From positions 5,410,134-5,474,133 of the forward strand of contig CM035304.1 in the NCBI GenBank assembly GCA_002900995.3: a DNA stretch of 64,000 nucleotides, written 5' to 3'. Source of the DNA: Ganoderma boninense. Its lineage: Eukaryota; Basidiomycota; Agaricomycetes; Polyporales; Polyporaceae. Below the pieces are notes generated by a model. It did no database searches. It was given only the letters and a program-made list of their open reading frames with translations, and was not told the DNA's origin. The translations under genes and the position numbers were made by a program. Below, in pieces: positions 47,799 through 57,785 of this stretch; position 1 is the first letter of the stretch, and each line of letters begins with the position of its first letter.

Positions 47799-48966
47799 AT
47801 GCGCTTTCTGCACATCACGACCGGCCAATTCATTGACGGAGACCCGCGCCGACCCGAGTATGGCTACTATGCCATTCTCTCTCACATCTGGGATCGGAAC
47901 GGCGAACAGTCCTTCCAACAGCTGAAGAAGATCCAAGAGCGGTACGTGACCGGTCGCTCCGTCGATGGTGAGCTCACTCATTTCTTCATCGTTTCTGGTT
48001 CTTGTGTATCTACAGTCTCTGACCCATTCCAGCTCAGAGCGACTTAAACCGCATCCCGCCTGAACCCTCCATATGGGATGACTCTGACCTCTCTCCGAAG
48101 ATCCGCGATGCATGCCGAGTCGCTCGCACGAATGGCTGATAGACTCTTGCTGCATAGATAAGTCTAGCAGCGCCGAGCTCTCGGAAGCCATCAACTCCAT
48201 GTACGCCTGGTACGCCGGTACCCGCGTATGTTACGCATACCTCGTTGATGTCTCCCCTCACGACGACCACCGCGCCCAAGGCTCCCAATTCCGTCAGAGC
48301 GTATGGTTCAAACGTGGGTGGACACTCCCGAGGCTCATCGCGCCTTACAAGCTGATCCTTTTGTCCCAGGATTGGAGTGTCATCAGCTCGAAGCGCCACC
48401 TTGTCGACCTCATCGAGGGGATCACCGGGATCACTTCCGGGGTGCTCTTGCACGAAGCCTCGCTCGACAAATTCAGCGTAGCGGAAAGACTCTCCCGGGC
48501 CTCGACGCGAGTGACGACGAGGGTTGAAGACGAGGCGTACTGCTTGCTCAGAATATTCGATATCAACATGCCGCCGCTGTACGGCGAAGGCGAAAGGGCA
48601 TTCAGAAGGCTGCCGGAGCAGATCATGCAGCACGTCCCAGACCAGAGTCTCTTCGTTGGATGGAGCAGGGTGTATATGGAGCCCGAGGTAGATCGCGCCT
48701 CGAATCGGCCGTTCTTTTGCATGCGAAATCCTTCCATTGCGTCCTTCTTCGCACAGGCCCCTTCCAGCTTCGAGCTTGCCAGCACCGTCCACGCAGTCCC
48801 CCACCACGACGTCTACCGCCGCCTCCACCTCTCACAGACCCCCGCATCTGAATACACCTCGACCCCACACGGTATTCGCATGCAACTCCCTCTTCTACCG
48901 CTGTCTCGCATGAGGTCACGATCGCCGTGTCGGACGTGCAGGACATTACTGTTGGGCTTGGGGTGA
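47799..48966 (+). pseudogene. HET-domain gene 1, frameshifted
   Basis: Heterokaryon-incompatibility (HET) domain protein of the type starting MRFLHITTGQFIDGDPRRPE, then YYAILSHIWDRNGEQSF. A 65-nt intron (47968-48032) precedes SIWDDSDLSPKIRDACRVAR. The frame then hits TGA at 48137-48139. Beyond it, a different frame continues IDSCCIDKSSSAELSEAINS, SVWFKRGWTLPRLIAPYKLI, RVEDEAYCLLRIFDINMPPL and YGEGERAFRRLPEQIMQHVP. Compared with HET gene 3 (GFDLIWIDSCC), about 13 nt are missing at the break. The tail also looks disturbed: after TPHGIRMQLPLLPLS another frame (TIAVSDVQDITVGLGVKI) looks more protein-like to about 49172. Two breaks make an inactive copy likely. Confidence 0.8.
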
Positions 48967-49488
48967 AAATCGTGTGGGAGTCGCACTACACTCTGGACGT
49001 CCGGGTCCTTGACCGGGCCCAGAACGACGCTGGTTCTGTTCCAGTAGTGCAGGTCTTAGCGTCAGATTCAGGGCTCCGTTCCGGAGGTCAGGCCGGGCAG
49101 TGGGAATCCGAAGAAGCAGTAGTGGCAGCATGCCAGGCGAACGGACGTAAGAAGAATCTGCAACCATTGTAGGCTGTTTCCTCATGGCAGAAGTTCTCGA
49201 GGTTGTTACGACTTTAGAGCAGCGTGTAGACGTCGTGCACAGGGAGGTACGTGATACCAGGTCTCTTCGTACGTAAGATCTAGACTTTCCCTCCGGATAA
49301 TGTCCTCAGCTGTGCATCATTGCATGAGCACCTGAACGCCTAGCGCGAAGGGCCATGACCCTCCTAGTACGCAACCATCGACCGTTGGGTTTGCGACTGG
49401 TAGTCTAGCACTACTGGAACCCGGGCTGACAGGCTGCAGACACCCCCCGCTGGCTCGCAACATGCGCCAAGCACGCGTCCTGCGCATA
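48967..49488. other. 3' flank of HET gene 1 and kinase-like gene
   Basis: About 520 bp between convergent genes. The first 200 bp hold the out-of-frame continuation of HET gene 1 (to about 49172). Nothing else is seen. Confidence 0.5.
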
Positions 49489-51186
49489 CTACGATGCATG
49501 CAGCGATATCAGCGCCGCATACAGCTGGCACAGCACCGTCTCCAGCGCCCACCGCTCGGTCTTCGTGCAGTCCTCGCCGACGTTCGCGTCCCGCTGCGCC
49601 CGCGAGCACACCTCCAGCACGCGGTACGCCGCGCGCCACTGCTCCCCGTGGCACAGGCGCGCAAGGACCTCGGTCTGTATCGACGGCGGCAGGTGCGCGA
49701 GTGCGACCCCGCGCCCGAAGTCGATGATCCGGAAGCTGGGGGACGCGTACGAGCGCAGGGCGGGCGGGAGGCGCAGGGGGCCCGGCTGCACGAGGACGTT
49801 GCCGCGGTGCATCGAGTTCTGCGCGAAGCCCGCCGCGTTGAGGCGCTGCACGAGGTGCAGGCAGCGGAATCTATTGGTATCAGACAGGACGGTACGGGCA
49901 AGCAGGGGCACGGTGTGAGTTACGCCAGCGATGGAGGGAATCGGGCGCCGGGGGAAGGGGACACACTTACTTTTGCTCCTGGGTGAACACTCCCGGGACG
50001 ATGGGGTGGCCGCACTCCTCGACGAGGAGGATGCGCGTAGGCCAGGGCACCGGGCACGTCGCGTCGGGGTCGCAGGTCGTGTGCAGAGGCGTGACGGCGC
50101 GCCCGTCCGCATCCACCGCAGCGTAGTACCCAAAGAACTTGGGCACGACCGCCGGTTCGATCGAGCCCCTTGTCTCCGCTGTCGTGGGCTGCGCATCGGG
50201 CGTGACCACCGCCGCCGCCGGGCTGACGTACTGGTCGTCCATGAGGTGTCGGGGGAAGGCGTCGTAGACGCTGGCCTCGACTTCCAGCATCGTGTGCGCG
50301 CCGCACGTCCCGCGCGCGGTCTTCGCCGCCACGCGCGCGGTGGTCTCCACCCCGGACTGCGGGTCCAGGCGCAGCCTCAGCGGCGCGGAGAACACGGACG
50401 AGTGGTGGCCCTTGCCGACCCTGTTCTCGGCCTTGAGGTAGAGGTGCGCGACGCGCGCGGGTTCGGCGGGGGACCGGTGCAGGAACGCGGGCGGCGGGGG
50501 CATGTGGCGCTCGTGCGCCTCTTTGAGGTGCGGGTAGCGCTGCAGGTAGGGCAGGAAGGGCTCGGGGGGCACCGTGAGGTTGGGGAAGATGCGCGCGTAG
50601 CGCACGGGGATGTCGGGGGGAGAGGACGGTGGGGGTCGTGCCCGAGCTTGGTGATGTTGTCGGGGTCGTGCACCAGGAGGTCATCGGGAAACAGATCATC
50701 GGGGATGAAGGTCTGGAGGGGCCGGAGACCGGACAGGGTGAAATCGTCGTCGATGCGTTTTGGAGGGTTGTTCGCTGGGTATTGGGGCCCGTGGGGGTTA
50801 TTGATGGCGGAGAGGACCTCTGCAGCGACCTTGGCCAAAGATTGCTGGAGGTGACTAGGAAGCCCCTCGATGAGCGCGTGGGCAGCTGCAGAGCTACTGA
50901 CGTCGGTGACAGGCGGCCGCTTCGTTTCGTCGCGCGCAGGCAGAGGGGAGTGACTTTCTGCAATTGCGCCTTCACCATCGGATGGGCTCTGGTGGGCACT
51001 CTCTTGAGACTGCCCTAATCTTGTATCATTAAGCATAAGGTTGGCGAGGGTCCCTTCGACGAAGAGAGGATGGGTGGTTGGGGGTGCTGGGGCGTTGGTT
51101 ATCTTCTGGGGCTCGAGCGGCCGAGGGCTGGAGATGGAGGAGGGCCCACCCAGAACGTGCACAGGATCGAGCTCGGCCGTAGACAT
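49489..51186 (-). CDS. Atypical protein-kinase-like protein (with a frame break)
   Basis: A kinase-like fold of a type common in agaricomycetes. The N-terminal region, starting MSTAELDPVHVLGGPSSISS, is Ser/Pro-rich and leads to DDLLVHDPDNITKLG. After a frame shift at a C6 run (50615-50620, minus strand) come DIPVRYARIFPNLTVPPEPF and VAHLYLKAENRVGKGHHSSV (glycine-loop-like). RILLVEECGHPIVPG (hinge) and, after an intron, LNAAGFAQNSMHRGNVLVQP follow. The DFG motif is present (SPSFRIIDFGRG). The catalytic-loop Asp of HRD is not obvious, with MHRGN in its place, so activity is uncertain. It ends LYAALISLHAS-TGA. The frame break may be a sequence error or a real mutation. Confidence 0.7.
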
Positions 51187-52794
51187 CGCGGATGGAGCTG
51201 AGGTCGGTGAGGCGTAATAGATGTGCCGTCCGTTGATATATGGCTCGAGGGGAGAACCTGAAGAAGGCTTTCATCGCCTCTCTATGCACGTAATGATGCT
51301 TCTTACCCTCCTTCAGAGCCGAGAACCTTGTTTCCATGTAGCATATAGTGAACCCTAAGATACGTGTTCATTGAGCGGGGTGGACACTGGTCATACTTAC
51401 CGCAATTGGATACTAGTTATCCCAGTCCCAATGCCCACTGCCCCGGCTTCTGAGGGCGCATGAATAGCATCGCATCGCCTCCTGTATGGCGAGGTCGATG
51501 TATGCGCCAACTCGGAGTCGGGCCGTAGGGAGAGCGACTGCGATCCTCGCACATGACAGTCATTCGATGCACCTTCAATGTTAACACATGCCGTCTTGGA
51601 ACTTCTCTTGGCCGACGAGGTACACGCATGACGAGCATTACACGCTTCCGACAAACATGAGTTACTCGCGATAACCCAAACGAGGGAAGCAACCACGTAC
51701 ATTAAATGACAGGATATAAATTACCACTAGCCGTTGCCACGTTCCGCATGAATTTAGGCTTGAGATAGACATTAGAGACTAAGGACAGACGTACAGATGT
51801 ATTTTCTGGAGGCCAAGTCGCCGTTCTCCTTCAGGAATGAAACTGCGGCGCATTAGCGATTATCTCTACATATTCCACCATGCGCCCACACGCGTGTTGA
51901 TCCATCCTTCCTGACGAGAATATAGAACCCGCGGAAGCACGAGAGCCCTAGCAGGTGAACACCCCTTGGTGGAGGCGGGCCACCAACTCGGCCTCGAGTC
52001 GGAAGAAGAGAAGTTCCGCTGGAGGAGGTGAGGTCGGGAGATACTATACAGCAGCTCGGCCTCTTGCAACAAACGCTGCAGTTTCTGGCGACAGAAGAGG
52101 TCCTGTCTGCGGCGTGGGCCAACAGCGGCAGCGGGACGCAAGTTGCGGCTAAGCGTCGTCCGCGGTCCAGTTCTATGGCAGCACCTTAGAAGGTGCCCCA
52201 CTGTGCGATATTACGTCCGGGGCGTCCATCGAACACAGCCTGGGGGTGCGGCAATGCTCCCAGTTCGGGTCTGTGCTCGTGTCCTGGGGAGATCGACGTA
52301 GACGCATGCATTCCAGAATTCAGATGTTGTCTCGGAGTCAGGCGGTTTGGGCTACGTCCCAGAGGAAGACGGGACTAGGCAAAGAAGGTAGAGGTCACGT
52401 CCACATGGACAAAATCTCTTCCTCCCTTCTGGTTGTCATCAGAAACGTTGTCGCCTAGCACCAGCGAAGTCCAGATAATCAAGGATAATCAGCGCCGACC
52501 TGGACCACCTCATGCAGTCGACGTCTTCAAACTACGAAGGCGGATCATGCCCATGTTTTCGAGTCCGAAGCCTTCTGGGACACTGACAACCAACTGTGAG
52601 AAAAGCATGAATTGCGACATGTTTATGGACGAACCTATGTCAGACTTGAGCAAGACTTGAGCTTGGCGTGGTGGGAGAGAGAACTGTGTTCAGACGTGGG
52701 TGCCAGCAACAAAGCCCACCCCCACCCCCGGCGCGGCCCGTTTCGGTTCCACTCCGTCATTAGCGCCCACGAAACACCTCTTTCACCATCAGCC
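51187..52794. other. Intergenic region kinase-like gene / MIC10
   Basis: 1.6 kb between divergent genes with no supported coding sequence. Several 60-110-codon ORFs show no motif or splice logic. Confidence 0.5.
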
Positions 52795-53356
52795 ATGTCG
52801 TCAACATCGAAGCCCACGTCCAGCGAAAACATCATTGCACAAAAGGTGAGAAGAACCCGCTCTTTGCTTGTTAGACAAGTCCTTACTCCTTCCATCTCTA
52901 TGGAACTCAGTTTGACCGGTGCCGTACGTATCCAACACGATGCCATATTTCTAACTCGTGAAACTCACCTACTTCGGGATGTATGCGCATTCGTCGCGTT
53001 TTGAACGCATATGTGTGTAGTGGCGGATCTTATCGTCAAGTCGTGAGTACTCCTCCTTCCTTTGCACCACGACGCGTGCTCATGTGGTCACTTGGCGCCT
53101 TCCAGCGGTGTCGGTTTCAGCGCAGGCGTGATCGCGTCCGTCATTCTCTTCCGCCGTGCGTGTCCCTCCTTGTCCCTCCTCATTTTTCAACTGCAACCCC
53201 CTCAACCGGCTGCATCTAGGGAGAGGCTGGCCGCTTGCTCTAGGTTCGGGCTTCGGTGCTGGCATGGCATATGCCGACTGCGACCGGTCGTTCAACCCTG
53301 CAAGGATACCCGGCACGCGCGTCATCCCTGCGGACGCCAAGAAGGACTCGGAATGA
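52795..53356 (+). CDS. MIC10: MICOS complex subunit Mic10
   Basis: Membrane-bending core subunit of MICOS at crista junctions. Five exons splice to about 90 aa: MSSTSKPTSSENIIAQK, the 13-nt exon giving FDRC, then LADLIVKS, then GVGFSAGVIASVILFRR, then RGWPLALGSGFGAGMAYADC. The C-terminal tail ends DAKKDSE-TGA. Both glycine-rich hairpin segments with GxGxG-like motifs (GVGFSAG and GSGFGAG) and the closing MAYADC are Mic10 signatures. All four introns have GT-AG ends and agreeing phases; the 13-nt exon is at 52911-52923. The Pro/Arg/Asp-rich tail after DC is longer than in yeast. Confidence 0.92.
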
Positions 53357-53639
53357 GTCTTCAGGCTTGGATAGATCGTCCCCTGGTCGTCGCGACATCG
53401 TAGAGGCAGCACGGGGAATTGAGTGGGGCGAGAACAAGAGGCTAGAGGCGGAGGTGTTGCACCATCATAGACCGTTGGGTGGACAAATTTCGCAATGTAT
53501 GTCTGGACTCATTCTTCTCTCCATCCTATCTGTCCTCCTCCAAACTCCACGCGAAACGTTTTGTCCGTCGAACATTTAAGACTATGGGAGTGAGGTACGT
53601 GCGCGCGTGACCTGAGCTACAGCTCATCCGCATCCGTGC

Positions 53640-53908
53640 TCACTGATGGCTCTCCTTGCCCTCCCCTCCAGAAGTATAGATATCCACGACCTTCTCGTGC
53701 CCATGCTTCTCCAAGTCCGTCGGCAGCGTGCGTCGTGGCTCTCCGAGGACGAGACGTTTGTACAGGACAACTGTCGCAACCCAGGTGAGTTCCGTTGATA
53801 TTCCATCACGCAGAACGCAAAGCACGTACAGCTTGTCACACCCATGATGGGCAGGGTGAAGATGATAATGCGCCACCGTTGCGCCTGAGGTGTCAGCTTC
53901 GGCGCCAT
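53640..53908 (-). CDS. Small single-pass membrane protein, unknown
   Basis: Two exons give a 69-aa protein: MAPKLTPQAQRWRIIIFTLP, then IMGVTS, and after a 59-nt intron FVLYKRLVLGEPRRTLPTDL, ending GGEGKESHQ-TGA. One hydrophobic helix (IIIFTLPIMGVTSFVLY) is flanked by basic residues. The size and layout resemble small mitochondrial inner-membrane assembly factors, but I do not recognise the family; this is inference. Both splice sites (gtacgt, gacag) and the phase agree. It starts 276 bp from the UVE1 long-form start in the opposite direction. Confidence 0.65.
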
Positions 53909-54184
53909 GTTTTGCGCGACTGCCGTTGCGCGGGTTTGCTCGTTGCTCGTCGGGCGTGGCAGCGAGCAACGCGTCTTCGGCGCGGAGCGGGACACAGAAG
54001 CGCCCACTGTTTGGCACGTGCTTCCTTTCTGTGTCCTTGGGCGCTAGCGCAACTCCGGGGTTCGATCGCGAGGCGGCGGGTGACGTCGGTCTGCATTGAA
54101 TCGTAAAACCCGCCGCCGTCATGGAGCACACGGGGACGGCGCATACAGGCACTAGAGTGATGACCCGGCACTGAGAGGTTGCCC
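53909..54184. promoter_or_regulatory. Compact bidirectional promoter, small membrane protein / UVE1
   Basis: 276 bp separate the two opposite starts. It contains TTCGATCGCG (54061-54070) and GTGACGTC (54081-54088), which resemble white-collar GATC-type and CRE-type sites. Fungal UVE1 genes are known to be light-induced, but binding here is inference. Confidence 0.35.
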
Positions 54185-56750
54185 ATGAACCACCTTCTCC
54201 CTCTTCTTGCTCGTCGTGGCTACGCTGCTCTGTGCCCTCGTGCTGTGCATGCCGCCTACCGCTTCCTCGCAAGAGCCTCAGTTGTGAGTTCGAACGTCTG
54301 TGCATACCACTTTGCAACAGCCTCCACCATGCCCCCGAAGAGGAAGAGAACGTCCACGGCGAACCCAGTGACGGACGGCGGCCTGAACGAGCAACCACCG
54401 CCGTTAGTTGTGCCACCCACGGACATCGCAGTGGTGAACACCCCGGAGGAGGCGGGTGCTTTCATTCGTAGGTCCTCTACACGCAAGAAAAAGGCAGTCA
54501 ACTATGCCGAAGATCGGGCCCACGAGGACGACGCGTTCGAAGGTCCGCTGACGGAGCTGGAGGAAGATGAACTCATGGTTGAAGAGCTCGCGCCCAAGAA
54601 GAAGAGACGGTCGCGCAAGAAGGTGACAGAGCCTATTGTCTATGACATACCCCCCGTGGAGACGATGGAGACGAACTTCAAAGGTGAGGTCGTCCCTCAG
54701 GTCGGCGCCATATATGCGCGTGTGTGGATGGTATACTCACCTGGCTTCTTCAGGACGTCTCGGATATGCATGTTTGAACACTGTCCTACGCGCTCTTAAA
54801 CCCGACCCAGTGTTCTGTTCACGCACACTCCGGATCGACACCATATTAAAGCCTGACTACGGCATGGACTACTGCAAGGAGCTCGGGAGGAAGAACGCGG
54901 AGGATTTATCTCGTCTCATTGAGGTAGGAGGGTCATGAATGCGCATATACGCGCGAGTCGGAAGGCGATAACATGCTCGGACACGCATCTCAGTGGAATG
55001 AGGAAAACAAGATCAAGTTCCTGCGCGTGTCGTCGGAGATGTTCCCGTTCGCGTCGCACGAGGAGTACGGGTACTCCCTAGATTATGCAGAGAAGGAGCT
55101 TAAGGCATGTTGATTCGATCATTGGTCGTGATTTTAGTCCAATATTTAATTGGGAACCCCAGGCGGCGGGTAGCCTCGCGAGAAAATACGGGCATAGACT
55201 CACATCCCATCCTGGTCAGGTCAGTGCGCGTGCTCAACTTTTCGTATGGCATCGAGCTCATCTCCTTCGTTCTTAGTTTACTCAGCTTGGCTCGCCGAGA
55301 GAAGCGGTCGTGACGTCTGCGATCCGCGAGCTAGAATGTAGGCACCAAGTTAAGAGTCAACTCACGTTATATTTCGTACTGATGTCACGAACGATGACGA
55401 CGAACGGCCAGACCATTGCGAGATGTTCCGACTCATGGGTCTCGATCAAGACAGCGTCATGATCATCCACATGGGTGTATGCACTTCTCCGTTTCGTAGG
55501 TCTCAGGTGAAGGTCCCTGATTTGTATTGGGTGACAGGGAGTGTTTGGCGACAAGGAAGCAACAATCGAGCGGTTCAAAGAGACGTACAGAACGAGGCTC
55601 ACAGACGACATTCGTATGCGACTGGTGCTCGAGAACGACGAGGTGAGCTTAATGGAGAAAAATCCACTGCTTATCCCGGTTAATCACTGTAACAGATGTG
55701 CTACAACGCCGACGATCTGCTGCCCGTGTGCGAGGAGCTCAACATCCCTCTTGTTGTAAGGACATGGCCGTAATTTTTTTCAGTCTCATTTATCCATTTC
55801 ACGCACCAGTTCGACTACCATCACAACTGGATATACGTGCGTGTCGCTTCTTGGCTGACTATATGCGCATTATTCACCCGTCTCCTTGTGCACGCTGCAC
55901 AGCCCTCCCAGAAACCGATTCCCGAACTCATCGCACAGATCAACGCCATCTGGCACCGCAAGGGCATCAAGCCCAAGCAGCACCTCTCGGAGCCGTGCCC
56001 CGGCGCAGAGACGGTCATGGAGAAGCGCAAGCACGCAGACCGCTGCAAGGTGCTTCCGCCCGACCTCCCGGACGACATGGACCTGATGATCGAGGTATAG
56101 TTCTCTGTCTGTCTCTAGAGCAGAAAAGTCTAGAGCAGAAAGTCGAGGGGTGGTCGTTTGAACTCACGGGCACGGGTTAGGCGAAGGACAAGGAGCAGGC
56201 GGTGCTCCACTTGTACAGGATATACGGCTTGCATCCGGTCATACAGGAGAATTTGCGCCCGGAGAAGCCGCCGAAGCCGTTCCTTCGTGCTTGCGCGGAT
56301 GAGGACGGGCCGAGTATGACGCCGCGTCGGCGTAAGAAGAAGGGCAAGGGCAAGGGCAAGGTAGACGAGGACGTTGCCGGTACGTAATCTTATGGAGGGC
56401 TGTCCTTTGTGCTTTGCGGTGTTGAATTGTTATTGTGTTTCTTCCGACGGCGTCGGCTAGGTGCTCTGCAATCTGGTCTCGCCGTTGAGCTGAATGATGC
56501 GGACGAAGCGGAGCTACTCGAGGCTGTCTGTGTCGCATCGTCGAGCAAAAGGAGGAAGGCAAACGCAAAGACCAATTCGAAGGCTGGAATGCCGAAAGAA
56601 AGGAAGGGCCCACGTATGGGAACCGACCGAGAGATGGACGAGAAGGTACGCGTACATCAACGACTCCATCCGTTCGGGAGAACGTCAACTAAGTTCGATT
56701 CGACTAGACGGTATAGAGGGGAGACAAGTCTCGCTGTAGTGTTTAGCTAG
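54185..56750 (+). CDS. UVE1: UV damage endonuclease UvdE/Uve1
   Basis: Endonuclease that nicks 5' of UV photoproducts and starts alternative excision repair. The nuclear-type start at 54329 gives MPPKRKRTSTANP (basic, NLS-like). An in-frame ATG at 54185 adds 48 residues, MNHLLPLLARRGYAALCPRA and VHAAYRFLARASVV among them, which look like a mitochondrial presequence. The UvdE TIM-barrel contains RLGYACLNTVLRALKPDPVF, RVSSEMFPFASHEEYGY, YGHRLTSHPGQ, SVMIIHMGG, LVLENDEMCYNADDLLPVCE and LVFDYHHNWI; its metal-binding His, Glu and Asp are present. The C terminus is Lys-rich (RRRKKKGKGKGK). At least eight introns interrupt it. The TAG is at 56748-56750; an optional 48-nt intron near 56646-56693 leaves the frame unchanged. 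Confidence 0.93.
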
Positions 56751-57037
56751 ACACATTAACACAGTTTGATCGATATATGGTTCAGATGGGGCAATGCAGT
56801 ACCAAGCACGGTGTTGATGCAAGTCATCTTTGGCGGGCACAAGTTATGAAGTTGTGAATGTTTACCCTTGGCTCGCATTGCTCAATCCTGGCTACGCTCA
56901 TCATCAATGCACCACCGCGGACGATCGTGCGGCGACTCCTAGCTTCTTCGATTTCTGGGTATGGACCTGCTCCTCCATTTAGCTTCTTTCGCAGCAAGCA
57001 GAGCTGCTAGACGAACACCAAAGACATCTTAAAAATC
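56751..57037. other. UVE1 3' flank
   Basis: 287 bp between UVE1 and the kinase-like fragment. No feature is seen. Confidence 0.5.
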
Positions 57038-57421
57038 ATGGTCAAACTTGATCTCAATACCTATACAGTCATCATCTTTACTAACACCCTGCCACTGCGC
57101 CTCCGGATTTGCTGCCTGGAGCTGTACAAACACCTGCATGCCGCAGGCTTCACACAGGGCTCGGTGTTTTCGCGCAACATCCTCGTCGAACCTGGCCTGC
57201 TCTCTGTGCCGCCACAAGAGCGGCCAGACAGCATGCCGAGCTTTAGGATCATCAATTTCGGGAGGGTGGAGATGCGTGACGGTCAGGACTTTCCGCCCGA
57301 CAACGGCGAGATCTTCGAGGTGGTCAGTGGCAGAGAGGACGGACTGGCGTACGTGGTCCTCATGGAATTGAACGAACTAAAGTTGAGAGCACACACAAGA
57401 ATAGGAATAGTCATCATGTAG
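57038..57421 (+). pseudogene. Fragment of an atypical kinase-like gene
   Basis: The frame contains LELYKHLHAAGFTQGSVFSR, then NILVEPGLLSVPPQERPDSM and PSFRIINFGRV. This matches the C-lobe of the kinase-like gene at 49489-51186 (LVQRLNAAGFAQNS..., NVLVQPGPLRLPP..., PSFRIIDFGRG). The DFG motif is NFG here, which would remove the metal-binding Asp, and no N-lobe is found upstream. After GRV the sequence diverges and stops at 57421. It is best read as a degenerate duplicate; a short expressed protein is less likely. Confidence 0.65.
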
Positions 57422-57785
57422 CGCCATTATGCAGGATAGAATAGGGACGGCCCAGGCCCAATGTAACTGTTGCAATAGTGAGCAGCGGGGGGGTGCGATG
57501 CGGAACCACTTCCTACCGTTGAAGAAGGACTCATTCAACAGACGGCGTGTATTTTGGCCACCCCCGGAGGGTAGTTTGCACAATGGTTTCTTGGACACTG
57601 CGCGCGGCGGCATGCCGCTCTCTCTCAGTATCGGATGTGCTAAGCTTACAAGAAATATATTGCAGCACTAGCGAGCGAAGCAGGGTGCACACCGCACACG
57701 CCCACGAATGCCACAGTGCGGCACAGTACAAGCCCTCGTATCGTACCCATGGTCAAAAAAGTCCACTCACATGAAAGCATACGCA
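57422..57785. other. 3' flank of HET gene 2
   Basis: 364 bp between the kinase-like fragment and the end of HET gene 2. No feature is seen. Confidence 0.5.
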
